Of a stretch of DNA of 34,466 nucleotides, positions 15,240 to 22,967 are shown one piece after another. A program made the position numbers and the translations under genes. Each line of letters begins with the position of its first letter. Within the stretch, counting starts at the first letter, position 1. Below the pieces are notes generated by a model. The model did not search any database. It was not told the DNA's origin and saw only the letters and a list, made by a program, of their open reading frames with translations. Origin of the DNA: an uncultured Bacilli bacterium. GTDB lineage: Bacteria > Bacillota_I > Bacilli_A > RF39 > UBA660. The stretch is taken from the NCBI GenBank assembly GCA_944332025.1, contig CALVJB010000011.1, positions 1-34,466 on the forward strand. The letters are read 5' to 3'.

Positions 15240-16130
15240 TTATTCACTCTCCAAATTCTTTAAATAATCTAAAAATTCTTTAGGAGGCTCTTGTTCAAAA
15301 TATAACTCTTTTCCTGTAATAGGGTGAATAAATCTAATACTCTTAGAATGTAACATCTGTCCAAACTCAGTTACATTTTTATGATTACCATATAAAGGAT
15401 CATTACTAACTGGATGCTTAATGTAGTTTAGATGTACTCTTATCTGATGAGTTCTACCTGTTTCTAAGATACATTCTATTAAAGTATTATTTTTAAATCT
15501 CTTTAATACTCTAAAATTAGTTATTGCATCTTTACTATTATGAGATGTCACTGCCATCTTTTGTCTATTAGACTCATCTCTTCCAATTGGTGCATCAATA
15601 GTACCAGTTTCATGCATAATTAGGCCATCAACTATGGCAAGATAATGTCTTTCTATTTTTTTATTTTTAATCATATCACTTAAAAGTTCCATAGTTTTAA
15701 TATCTTTTGCAACTACCATTAAACCACTTGTATCTTTATCAAGTCTATGAACAATACCTGGTCTAAAGGTACCATCATTACTTACCTTAGAGTGATAAAT
15801 AAGAGCATTAACTAAAGTATCAGTAACATGTCCTGGAGCAGGATGAACAACAAGTCCACTCCCTTTATTAATAATCATTAAGTATTCATCTTCATAAACA
15901 ATATCAAGAGGAATATTAGTAGGTTCTAAATTGTCTAAATTTATCTCTTCATCAAGACTTACTTCAACAACATCACCTAGTTTTACTTTATAACTAGCAT
16001 TTTTATCTTTACCATTAACAAGTACTTTATTGTCACTTATAAGTTTAGATACTCTACTCCTAGATAAATCACTGTTACTTGCAATATAACTATCTAGTCT
16101 TACACCTTCACTATTTACTTCTAACTTCAT
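15240..16130 (-). CDS. rluD: RluD-family 23S rRNA pseudouridine synthase
   Basis: 296 residues. An N-terminal S4 RNA-binding domain (about 1-60, RLDSYIASNSDLSRSRVSKLI) is followed by the pseudouridine synthase domain. Motif HRLDKDTSGLMVVAK (about 128-142) carries the catalytic Asp, GRTHQIRVH is the conserved late motif, and a GLVVHPAPGH loop is present. RluD makes pseudouridines in helix 69 of 23S rRNA; the Bacillus homologue is YlyB. It overlaps lspA by 20 bases, the classic lspA-rluD pairing of Firmicutes. Confidence 0.93.
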   Translation of the reverse strand: MKLEVNSEGVRLDSYIASNSDLSRSRVSKLISDNKVLVNGKDKNASYKVKLGDVVEVSLDEEINLDNLEPTNIPLDIVYEDEYLMIINKGSGLVVHPAPGHVTDTLVNALIYHSKVSNDGTFRPGIVHRLDKDTSGLMVVAKDIKTMELLSDMIKNKKIERHYLAIVDGLIMHETGTIDAPIGRDESNRQKMAVTSHNSKDAITNFRVLKRFKNNTLIECILETGRTHQIRVHLNYIKHPVSNDPLYGNHKNVTEFGQMLHSKSIRFIHPITGKELYFEQEPPKEFLDYLKNLESE

Positions 16131-16593
16131 TTTTCTTACCTCTTTCTTTTAATATTTCTTTAATTATAACAATAACAATTCCTACTACTATTAATATATC
16201 TGCAAAGTTAAAGATAGGATAGTTATATCCTAATATTTTAAATGATAAGTAATCTATAATGTAACCATCTATTAATCTATCAAGAAAATTACCTAATAGA
16301 CCTGCTAAGGCTAAAGAATAACCTATAGAAAGTACTCTATCGTCTAAATTATTCTTTAACTCATAAATTATAAAGAATAGACAAATTATTGCGATAAGTA
16401 TTAATAGATAAATCCTACTTGCAAATAAAGAAAAGGCTGCCCCATCATTTAAAACATAGGTTAAGGAAAAGAAATTATCTATAATATTAACAGTTGTTAA
16501 ATAAGTACTAACTAAGTATTTTAACAATAAATCTATTCCTAATAAAACTATAACTAATATAACCGATAATACAATATTACTCTTCTTCTTCAT
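16111..16593 (-). CDS. lspA: Lipoprotein signal peptidase II
   Basis: 160 residues with four membrane helices. It removes the signal peptide from diacylglyceryl-modified prolipoproteins. The catalytic Asp pair is in GYIIDYLSF and FNFADI; the conserved LNDGAAFSLF and GNFLDRL segments are also present. It overlaps dnaE by 17 bases and rluD by 20, so the three form one transcript. The Lys/Arg-rich C-terminal tail is cytosolic. Confidence 0.94.
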   Translation of the reverse strand: MKKKSNIVLSVILVIVLLGIDLLLKYLVSTYLTTVNIIDNFFSLTYVLNDGAAFSLFASRIYLLILIAIICLFFIIYELKNNLDDRVLSIGYSLALAGLLGNFLDRLIDGYIIDYLSFKILGYNYPIFNFADILIVVGIVIVIIKEILKERGKKNEVRSK

Positions 16594-19540
16594 TTTCTCT
16601 CCTTATATAATTAATTTTACTAACTACTAATTGTAATTCATCATATCTTTTTTCTACTGTTCCTGTAAATATACAAATATCTCCTTTTTTAATATCCATA
16701 TTATTTTTATATACTCTAGGAAAGAAGATAAAATCAATAGAGGCTGTCTCATCACTTGCAGTTATAAAGGCCATATCTTCATTTTTCTTAGTCTTAATCG
16801 CTTTAACTTTCTCTACCATTACCATAACATTAACTATTCTATTAAAGTAATTACCTATACAATTAATACTAACAATATTCTGATACTTACTCTTATATGT
16901 AGTAACAGGATGATTACTAATATAAAAACCAAAGCACTCTTCTTCTTGTTCTAATAAAACACTATTAGGAAATTCATTAGTAATAATTATCTCTGGCTTT
17001 AATACTAAGCTCTCATCTAAATCTATAGTTAAAGTTCCATAATTAACTAAACTATCTAAATTAGTAATTAATGTTTTTTTATTATACCCTAAATTTCTAA
17101 AAGCATCAGCTTTTATTAAAGACTCTAATTGTTTTTTAGTAACCCCTCCTCTAACTAACTTAGAAAAAGCATCATATATATCAGTAAATTCTTTATCTCT
17201 TGATTTTAATACTAAACTAGAAACACTTGTTCCTACACCTTTAATAGTAGAAAACGGAAAGATTATATTATTACCATCAATAACAAATCTATTAGTACTC
17301 TTATTTATATCAGGCTTTAATACTTTTAAATCATGACTTCTTATCTCTCTTAAGTATTCTTGCATTTTAGAGGATGCTCCTATAACATTATTTAAAAGAT
17401 TAGCATAGAACTCTAACTTATAATGTACTTTCAAATAAGCCATTTTATAAGCGACTAGAGAGTATGCAACAGCATGGGATTTATTAAAACCATAACCGGC
17501 GAATTTTAAGATGCTTGCAAATATTGTTTTAGAAATACTCTCATCATGTCCTAACGCTTTCGCTTTACTTATAAATTTACTTTCTTCATTCTTCAAAACA
17601 TCTACTTTTTTCTTACTAATCGCCCGTCTTAAAATATCCGCTTCTCCTAATGTATAACCTGCATATATGTTTGCAACTTGCATTATTTGTTCTTGATATA
17701 TCATAATACCATATGTTTCTTTTAAAATAGGTTCTAAGGACTTATCTTGATATATAACTTTCTCTCTTCCTTCTTTTCTTGCTATATATAAATCTATATT
17801 TTCAGCAGGACCAGGTCTAAATAGAGCGATCGCTGCGATTAAATCATCAAAACTACTAGGTTTAAGCTTTCTTAAGAAACCTCTCATTCCATTAGATTCA
17901 AATTGAAAGATACCACTAGTATCACTATTTGCAAATAAAGTATAAGTATCTCTATCATCTAGAGGAATATCATTAAACTCTATTCTTTCACCTCTAGTTT
18001 TATAAACCATATCCATGACATTCATGATAATAGTAAGATTTCTAATTCCTAGAAAATCCATCTTTAATAGACCTAACTCTTCTAAATAGTTCATAGAATA
18101 TCCTGTTAAGTACATATCATCACTTTTAGTTAAAGGAATAACTTCATCTAAGTCCTTCTTACACATAACAATACCCGCAGCATGTGTTCCAATCTGTCTT
18201 GGAAAGCCTTCGATAATAGAAGCGACTTTATAGACTTTAGATAATGTTTCATCGCTATTTATATATGCTCTAAACTTCTCATTTTCCCTATAAAACTCCT
18301 CTAACTTCTTATGAGACATAACAGGTATAAAAGAAGTTAGTCTATCTACTTTATATAAAGGTACACTAAATATACGAGATACATCTCTTAACACTTGTTT
18401 AGCAGCAAGAGTTCCAAATGTAACTATTCCAGACACTCTTTTTTTACCATACTTATCAGTAACATAATTAATAATATCATCACGATATATATCAGGTATA
18501 TCTGTATCTATATCAGGCATAGTCTTACGTTCTGGATTTAAGAATCTTTCAAATAGTAAGTTATATTTTAAAGGATCTATTTCCGTAATACCAAGAGAGT
18601 ATGCTACTAAACTACCTGCTGCACTACCCCTACCTGGTCCTACTAATATACCTTTCTTTTTAGCATATCTAATAAAATCATAAACAACGAGAAAGTAATT
18701 GGCAAAGCCCATGTTATTAATTATATTTAACTCATAACTTAATCTATCAAGATAATCTTTAGTAACATTATTATTAAGTCTTTTAGATAGCCCTGCTTTA
18801 GCAAGACTCATTAAATAAATAGATGAATCTACTCCTTTAGGACATTCATATATAGGTAGTAATAAACTAGGTTTAGGAAACTCTAAATTACATTCATCTA
18901 CTATTTTTAAAGTATTAAGTAGTCCTATATTTTCATAAGTATTAATAATATCAGTAACTTCTAATTCTTTATTTAAAGTATCATAACTAATATTATCATT
19001 AAGAGTCTTACCATCTCTAATTAAATAAAGATATTTTAAATAATCACTATCTTCTTTTCTCTTATATAAACATGATTTTAAATAAACTATATCTTTAGTA
19101 ATAACTAAAGCCTCACTTTCCTCTTTCTTATTACTAAAGCCAAGATAAATATCCGTAAATTTATCTTTATGTTCTAAATAGAAATTTAAACTATCAAAAG
19201 GTACTAAAAGAAAAAGATTATTTTTATATTTAATAATATCATCTATTGTAATACTATTATCATTTACTCTTGTACATATTTTAATTAGATTAAGATATCC
19301 CTGATAGTTTTTAATATAAAGTAATATTTTATAATTATCAAAAGATACTTCTAGCCCAACAACAGGTTTTATTTTCTTAAGATTACACTTCTTAATAAAT
19401 TCCATTGTTCCATACATATTATCATCACAGATAATAGCATTAGTTCTATTATTTTTTATATTATAATCTATAATATCATCTATTGTTAAAAGACTAGAAA
19501 GTAAAGAGTAATTACTCTTAACATATAACATATTATACAT
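16577..19540 (-). CDS. dnaE: DNA polymerase III alpha subunit, DnaE type
   Basis: 987 residues from the ATG at 19538-19540. A longer reading from 19591 would begin within the promoter's -35, so it is rejected. The N-terminal PHP domain has lost the usual metal-binding His (VKSNYSLLSS instead of HxHxxYS), so proofreading there is unlikely. The polymerase core has GPGRGSAAGSLVAYSLGIT, MPDIDTDIPD (catalytic Asp pair), FGTLAAKQVLRDV, FRPGPAENI and YGIMIYQEQIMQV. Helix-hairpin-helix and OB-fold parts follow (from about 780). DnaE in Firmicutes extends RNA primers beside PolC; whether a PolC exists cannot be seen here. Confidence 0.95.
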   Translation of the reverse strand: MYNMLYVKSNYSLLSSLLTIDDIIDYNIKNNRTNAIICDDNMYGTMEFIKKCNLKKIKPVVGLEVSFDNYKILLYIKNYQGYLNLIKICTRVNDNSITIDDIIKYKNNLFLLVPFDSLNFYLEHKDKFTDIYLGFSNKKEESEALVITKDIVYLKSCLYKRKEDSDYLKYLYLIRDGKTLNDNISYDTLNKELEVTDIINTYENIGLLNTLKIVDECNLEFPKPSLLLPIYECPKGVDSSIYLMSLAKAGLSKRLNNNVTKDYLDRLSYELNIINNMGFANYFLVVYDFIRYAKKKGILVGPGRGSAAGSLVAYSLGITEIDPLKYNLLFERFLNPERKTMPDIDTDIPDIYRDDIINYVTDKYGKKRVSGIVTFGTLAAKQVLRDVSRIFSVPLYKVDRLTSFIPVMSHKKLEEFYRENEKFRAYINSDETLSKVYKVASIIEGFPRQIGTHAAGIVMCKKDLDEVIPLTKSDDMYLTGYSMNYLEELGLLKMDFLGIRNLTIIMNVMDMVYKTRGERIEFNDIPLDDRDTYTLFANSDTSGIFQFESNGMRGFLRKLKPSSFDDLIAAIALFRPGPAENIDLYIARKEGREKVIYQDKSLEPILKETYGIMIYQEQIMQVANIYAGYTLGEADILRRAISKKKVDVLKNEESKFISKAKALGHDESISKTIFASILKFAGYGFNKSHAVAYSLVAYKMAYLKVHYKLEFYANLLNNVIGASSKMQEYLREIRSHDLKVLKPDINKSTNRFVIDGNNIIFPFSTIKGVGTSVSSLVLKSRDKEFTDIYDAFSKLVRGGVTKKQLESLIKADAFRNLGYNKKTLITNLDSLVNYGTLTIDLDESLVLKPEIIITNEFPNSVLLEQEEECFGFYISNHPVTTYKSKYQNIVSINCIGNYFNRIVNVMVMVEKVKAIKTKKNEDMAFITASDETASIDFIFFPRVYKNNMDIKKGDICIFTGTVEKRYDELQLVVSKINYIRRENEEEE

Positions 19541-19562
19541 AATAATCACTCTCCTCTCTTCA

Positions 19563-19591
19563 TTTATATCATACAGATGTATGCGAGTCAA
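19563..19591 (-). promoter_or_regulatory. Promoter of dnaE-lspA-rluD
   Basis: Minus strand TTGACT (19586-19591), 17 bases, TATAAA (19563-19568) with TG before the -10. The predicted start of transcription leaves about 15 bases before the ATG at 19540. Confidence 0.7.
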
Positions 19592-19610
19592 TAAAATTAT
19601 GCGATTTTAT

Positions 19611-19639
19611 TTGACTTTGTGTTATATTTATGATAAAGT
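19611..19639 (+). promoter_or_regulatory. Promoter of rpmB
   Basis: TTGACT (19611-19616), 17 bases, TAAAGT (19634-19639) with TG before the -10, divergent from the dnaE promoter. Confidence 0.65.
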
Positions 19640-19675
19640 TATAAAGCAGAAACGTTTAGTAAAGGAGGAATTATT

Positions 19676-19858
19676 ATGGCAAAGAAAGTTACTAGCAAAA
19701 AGCCTTTAACTGGAAATAGTAGATCACATGCTTTAAATGCTACTAAAAAACAACAAAAACCAAATTTACAAGTAATTAGACTTGAAGATGGAACTAAAAT
19801 TAGAATGAGTGCAAGAGAAATTAGAAGTTTAAGAAAACAAGATAAGCAAGCTGCTTAA
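19676..19858 (+). CDS. rpmB: Ribosomal protein bL28
   Basis: 60 residues, basic. The signature KKPLTGNSRSHALNATKK followed by PNLQVIRLEDGTKIRMSAREIRSLRK matches bL28 (62 residues in Bacillus). It is the cysteine-free form, so no zinc ribbon. A strong RBS (AAAGGAGG) precedes the ATG. It is a single-gene transcript with its own promoter and terminator, as in many Firmicutes. Confidence 0.95.
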   Translation: MAKKVTSKKPLTGNSRSHALNATKKQQKPNLQVIRLEDGTKIRMSAREIRSLRKQDKQAA

Positions 19859-19862
19859 AAGA

Positions 19863-19895
19863 AAAAAGATAATCGCCACAAACGATTATCTTTTT
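19863..19895. terminator. Bidirectional terminator between rpmB and the 20-kb hypothetical gene
   Basis: Perfect 13-bp stem AAAAAGATAATCG (19863-19875) / CGATTATCTTTTT (19883-19895), loop 7 nt, U-tracts in both directions. The stop codon of the minus-strand gene (19886-19888) lies within the stem. Confidence 0.85.
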
Positions 19896-20161
19896 CTATT
19901 ACTATAATGCATACTAGCTTGTTTTCTCATATAATCCAAATTTCTAGCTTCTTGTTCTCTAGCAAGTCCTTGAAAATATGCTAAATCAAAAGTTTGATTT
20001 TTTTGTTCTGTAATTCCTTCTTTAGTATTACCTAGAACAGTTGCAATTTGAGATGTCATATTAGGCATAGTTTTAACTAAACTATTAGCTAAATTCCCTC
20101 CGACTCTAGCCGAAGCTAAAGCCTCAGTATATGACTTTTCTCTTATTTGATAATTATTCAT
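19886..20161 (-). CDS. Small soluble helical protein, unknown
   Basis: 91 residues from the ATG at 20159-20161 (NNYQIREKSYTEALASARVG), chosen because AAAGGAG precedes it and the promoter at 20191-20219 excludes the longer reading. It is predominantly helical and polar with a Gly/Asn-rich middle (GGNLANSLVKTMPNMTSQI) and a Gln/Arg-rich C-terminal helix (FQGLAREQEARNLDYMRKQ). No membrane segment or known motif is seen. It has its own promoter and shares a terminator with rpmB, so it is a single-gene unit. I do not recognise the family. Confidence 0.65.
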   Translation of the reverse strand: MNNYQIREKSYTEALASARVGGNLANSLVKTMPNMTSQIATVLGNTKEGITEQKNQTFDLAYFQGLAREQEARNLDYMRKQASMHYSNRKR

Positions 20162-20190
20162 TAATTGCTCCTTTCTTACTGCGTGCTGAT

Positions 20191-20219
20191 ATATTATCAT
20201 ATTTTTGATAATTTGTCAA
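20191..20219 (-). promoter_or_regulatory. Promoter of the small helical protein gene
   Basis: Minus strand TTGACA (20214-20219), 17 bases, TAATAT (20191-20196) with TG before the -10; a near-consensus promoter. Confidence 0.75.
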
Positions 20220-20249
20220 ACGTTTTTTTGTACTGCAATTACTGAATAC

Positions 20250-20771
20250 TTATCTTTCTAAATAATCTGCCCCTTTAAAAGCTCCTCCTTCTGGTTCTTC
20301 TCTTAATAAATCATTAAAATTTTGTTGTCTTAAAGCTTCATATATAACAATAGCAACACTATTAGAAATATTTAATGCTCTAACATTAGATGTCATTGGT
20401 ATTCTAAGACAATGAGATAAATCATTTTTTAATATTTCTTTTGGAATACCAGTAGATTCTTTTCCAAAGATAAAATATAAGTCTAAATTATCTTTATTAC
20501 TATAATCAAAACTAGTATGAGGAACTCTTCCATATCTAGTTAAATAATAATAAACACCTTTATTTTTAGATGTAAAATCATCCCAAGATTCATATACAAC
20601 ATAGTCTAATTTATCTATATAGTTAACTGCACTTCTTTTTAAATGAGCCTCATCTAAAGAAAATCCTAATGGTTTAATTAAATGTAATTTTGTATTAGTA
20701 GCAACACAAGTTCTCATAATATTACCTGTATTTTGTGGAATCTCAGGTTCAAACAAAACAATATGATTCAT
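20250..20771 (-). CDS. trmL: tRNA (cytidine/uridine-2'-O-)-methyltransferase TrmL
   Basis: 173 residues, starting MNHIVLFEPEIPQNTGN at 20771; GGAGG lies 5 bases upstream, so longer readings are rejected. SPOUT-class methyltransferase acting on the wobble base (position 34) of tRNA-Leu in E. coli. Conserved motifs are PEIPQNTGNIMRTC, KPLGFSLDEAHLKRSAVNY, FGKESTGIPKEIL and RIPMTSNVRALNISNSVAI, the last forming the knotted SAM site. It lies 13 bases after the thioredoxin-like gene. Confidence 0.94.
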   Translation of the reverse strand: MNHIVLFEPEIPQNTGNIMRTCVATNTKLHLIKPLGFSLDEAHLKRSAVNYIDKLDYVVYESWDDFTSKNKGVYYYLTRYGRVPHTSFDYSNKDNLDLYFIFGKESTGIPKEILKNDLSHCLRIPMTSNVRALNISNSVAIVIYEALRQQNFNDLLREEPEGGAFKGADYLER

Positions 20772-20784
20772 AGTACCTCCAAGT

Positions 20785-21288
20785 CTATTCTTCTGTTGTA
20801 TCATTAACATCTAAAAAGCTCAAAGCTTCTTCTCTAGTTAAAATTGCACCATTTAGTCCATCTTCAACATCTGTAGGAACACCATCAGTAAATTTAATTA
20901 AACATGGAGTTCTAAGGACAGTAAAATCTGAGTCTGCTAGTAAATTATTGACATAAGATGTTTTATCATCTACATCCTCTAAATTAACATAAACTAAATC
21001 TTCATAATTATTTTTTTCTAAAGGCGACTTCATAGTTTCTTCAAATTCTCTACAATCACTATCACTAGCAGTACACAAATATAAAATTGGTGATGGATTC
21101 TCTGTTAAATAATGTTCTACTTCTTTAGAATTAATTTCAAGAACAATATCCTTTAATACAGGAATTTCTTTTTGATATGATTCATAATTATTATAAAGAC
21201 TAGCTAAGTACAATACTAGAACTATTACTACTATATATATAACTACTAAAATTATATAATTCTGTTTTTGTTTCTTTTTACTTTTCAT
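20785..21288 (-). CDS. Membrane-anchored thioredoxin-like protein
   Basis: 167 residues. Lys/Gln-rich residues 1-10, one membrane helix (11-30), then a thioredoxin-like domain facing outside. The region aligned with the redox site is LYLCTASDSDCREFEE: the position of the second Cys of CxxC is kept but the first is Asp, and an extra Cys lies earlier. RTPCLIKF provides the cis-Pro loop, again with a Cys beside it. It is therefore not a standard CxxC oxidoreductase and may be structural or monothiol. The Asp/Glu-rich tail is probably disordered. It precedes trmL in the same direction, with a possible TTTTCA-17-TACAAT promoter in the 130-base divergent gap to the next gene. Confidence 0.7.
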   Translation of the reverse strand: MKSKKKQKQNYIILVVIYIVVIVLVLYLASLYNNYESYQKEIPVLKDIVLEINSKEVEHYLTENPSPILYLCTASDSDCREFEETMKSPLEKNNYEDLVYVNLEDVDDKTSYVNNLLADSDFTVLRTPCLIKFTDGVPTDVEDGLNGAILTREEALSFLDVNDTTEE

Positions 21289-21422
21289 TTTCTATCACCT
21301 CTAACTTAAGTTAATTGTAACACAAACTTAACCTTTTGAAAATAATAGTTTACAATTTTTAGGCAGAAAAACTTTCCTATTATATCAGTTAACATAAACT
21401 ACAAATAAAGGAGGAGAAAGTC

Positions 21423-21608
21423 ATGTACAATAGACCTATATACCCAAGCAATAATAGAAATGGTTTCATTCCTTTAATAATTGGTGGTGTTATAGGATAT
21501 GGACTAGGAAGCAATAATAGGCCTAATTTTTATCCAATGTACCCTATTCCAGTTTATCAAGTATATCCACCATATTATTTTTATAGACCCCCATATAGAG
21601 GAAGATAA
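21423..21608 (+). CDS. Small Tyr/Pro-rich protein with one glycine-zipper segment
   Basis: 61 residues, with strong RBS AAAGGAGGAG. Order: Asn/Pro-rich start, a hydrophobic glycine-zipper stretch FIPLIIGGVIGYGLG (about 15-29), then a Tyr/Pro-rich tail with PMYPIPVYQVYPPYY and ending Arg-rich. No known family is recognised. The composition is reminiscent of spore coat or surface proteins, which would fit the presence of sigK, but this is only resemblance. It is on the plus strand between two minus-strand genes, so it is its own unit, with a weak terminator at about 21607-21627. Confidence 0.7.
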   Translation: MYNRPIYPSNNRNGFIPLIIGGVIGYGLGSNNRPNFYPMYPIPVYQVYPPYYFYRPPYRGR

Positions 21609-21631
21609 GAAAAATCTTTCTTTTTTTGAAA

Positions 21632-21654
21632 TAAAAAGCCCTATGGACTATTTT
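21632..21654 (-). terminator. Terminator of greA
   Basis: The greA stop codon lies within the stem: AGTCC/GGGCT with a 3-nt loop, extended by A-T pairs, followed on the minus strand by TTTTTATTTC. Confidence 0.65.
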
Positions 21655-22121
21655 ATTTCAGTTATTTCAACTTCATAACTTCCATTAGGACTTTCTACTG
21701 TAATAACATCGCCAACTCTATGATTAAGTAGTGCTTTAGCGATAGGACTTTCATTAGAGATTCTTCCTTCAAAAGGATCTGCTTCTTGACTACCTACTAT
21801 TTGGTATTCATCTGTATCATCTTCATCGTCTACATATTTAATAGAAACTGTACTACCAAGACCAACTACATCTTTTGGAATATCTTTAATAATTTCTACA
21901 TTTTCAAGCATCTTCTCAATAGTTTTAATTCTACCTTCAATTTGAGCTTGTTCATTTTTAGCAGCATCATAGTCAGCATTTTCAGATAAATCTCCTAAAC
22001 TGCGTGCTTCTTTAATAGCCTGAATATTAGCAGGTCTTTTTTCATTTATTAATTCACTTAATTCATTTTTCAAATCATTAAGTCCTTCTTCTGTTAAATA
22101 AACTGTTTTTTTGTTTCCCAT
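21648..22121 (-). CDS. greA: Transcript cleavage factor GreA
   Basis: 157 residues, the usual length. Start ATG at 22119-22121 follows RBS GAGGTGATT; an alternative GTG lies inside that RBS. The N-terminal coiled coil (about 1-75) ends in the acidic tip SLGDLSENADYDAAKNEQ, whose Asp/Glu pair activates RNA cleavage in backtracked polymerase. The C-terminal FKBP-like domain (80-157) includes SNESPIAKALLNHRVGD. It is a single-gene transcript. Confidence 0.96.
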   Translation of the reverse strand: MGNKKTVYLTEEGLNDLKNELSELINEKRPANIQAIKEARSLGDLSENADYDAAKNEQAQIEGRIKTIEKMLENVEIIKDIPKDVVGLGSTVSIKYVDDEDDTDEYQIVGSQEADPFEGRISNESPIAKALLNHRVGDVITVESPNGSYEVEITEIK

Positions 22122-22183
22122 TGTAATCACCTCAAAAATTAATATAAACTAGCTAGGCTCTCCCTAACCATAATACGAGTAAA

Positions 22184-22212
22184 ATTTTAGCACAAATTTA
22201 GCAAAATAGCAA
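22184..22212 (-). promoter_or_regulatory. Promoter of greA
   Basis: Minus strand TTGCTA (22207-22212), 17 bases, TAAAAT (22184-22189) with TG before the -10. Confidence 0.6.
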
Positions 22213-22268
22213 GTATTTTTTTTAGAAATTACTACTAGATATAGTATGCTTTACACTTAGAAATGATA

Positions 22269-22967
22269 CTAAGAATTAACAATCCACTCTATTATTAACT
22301 TTTTTATAGCAAAGTATTCGTACTCCTCATATTGCATATTACAAATACAATATTTCTTATTAGCAATATGAGAACAAAACATACATTCATCTAAATTAAA
22401 ACAGTCTTGAATAAACAAAGAATTACTTATTTTATTAGAACAAATAACACTATAAGAATTACTACAATTATTAGAATCATCCACCCTAATTGAAAAAGTA
22501 CAGTTACCACTGCGTTGTGATGCTAATAAGTATTCACTTCTAGCACAACCATCACAGAATACTATATTTTTACAATTAGAACAATTTGTAGAATTATAGA
22601 CATAACTAGAATCATATATAGTATCACTTTTACTAACATAAGTAGAATTATAACACCTCTCAGTTGTAATAGTGTTAATATCTTCCCAAGTGCTAATTAA
22701 TTCTTCTAAAGAACTAAAAGATATCTTTTCCTTCATAAACCCTTTACTACTATCAAGTCTTTCCATATTATATTTAGTAATAAAACCAGTAGCATTATCA
22801 AAATCAGTATAAGTCTCTTCATTAGTCAAATTATCATAAACTTTACGAGGAAGCTTTATATCAAAAGCATATTTTTTATAAATATTATCTAAGGAATCTT
22901 TATTCTCTACTAGAAATACTGCTTTAAATATCTTATTTATAATCAATAATATTTCTTCCCTACTCAT
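22269..22967 (-). CDS. Cys/Ser/Asn-rich repeat protein, probably a beta-helix
   Basis: 232 residues. The N-terminal 100 residues are helical and charged. From about residue 105 comes a repeat of short turns: CYNSTYV, IYDSSYV, NSTNCSNCKN, FCDGCARSEYL, NSYSVICSNK, NSLFIQDCFN, then CMFCSHIANKKYCICNMQYEEYEY. The regular spacing of small and Cys residues every 5-6 positions, ended by KKYCIxNxQYxxEEY, is seen in predicted right-handed beta-helix proteins of phages and uncultured bacteria. No signal peptide is seen. Its start overlaps the end of the ATPase gene by 8 bases, so they are coupled and probably act together. Role unknown. Confidence 0.6.
   Translation of the reverse strand: MSREEILLIINKIFKAVFLVENKDSLDNIYKKYAFDIKLPRKVYDNLTNEETYTDFDNATGFITKYNMERLDSSKGFMKEKISFSSLEELISTWEDINTITTERCYNSTYVSKSDTIYDSSYVYNSTNCSNCKNIVFCDGCARSEYLLASQRSGNCTFSIRVDDSNNCSNSYSVICSNKISNSLFIQDCFNLDECMFCSHIANKKYCICNMQYEEYEYFAIKKLIIEWIVNS

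Noticed and set aside
16577-19591. Longer DnaE start (TRIHLYDINEERR...)
   Set aside because: The extra codons lie within the -35 and -10 of the dnaE promoter, so they are not transcribed.
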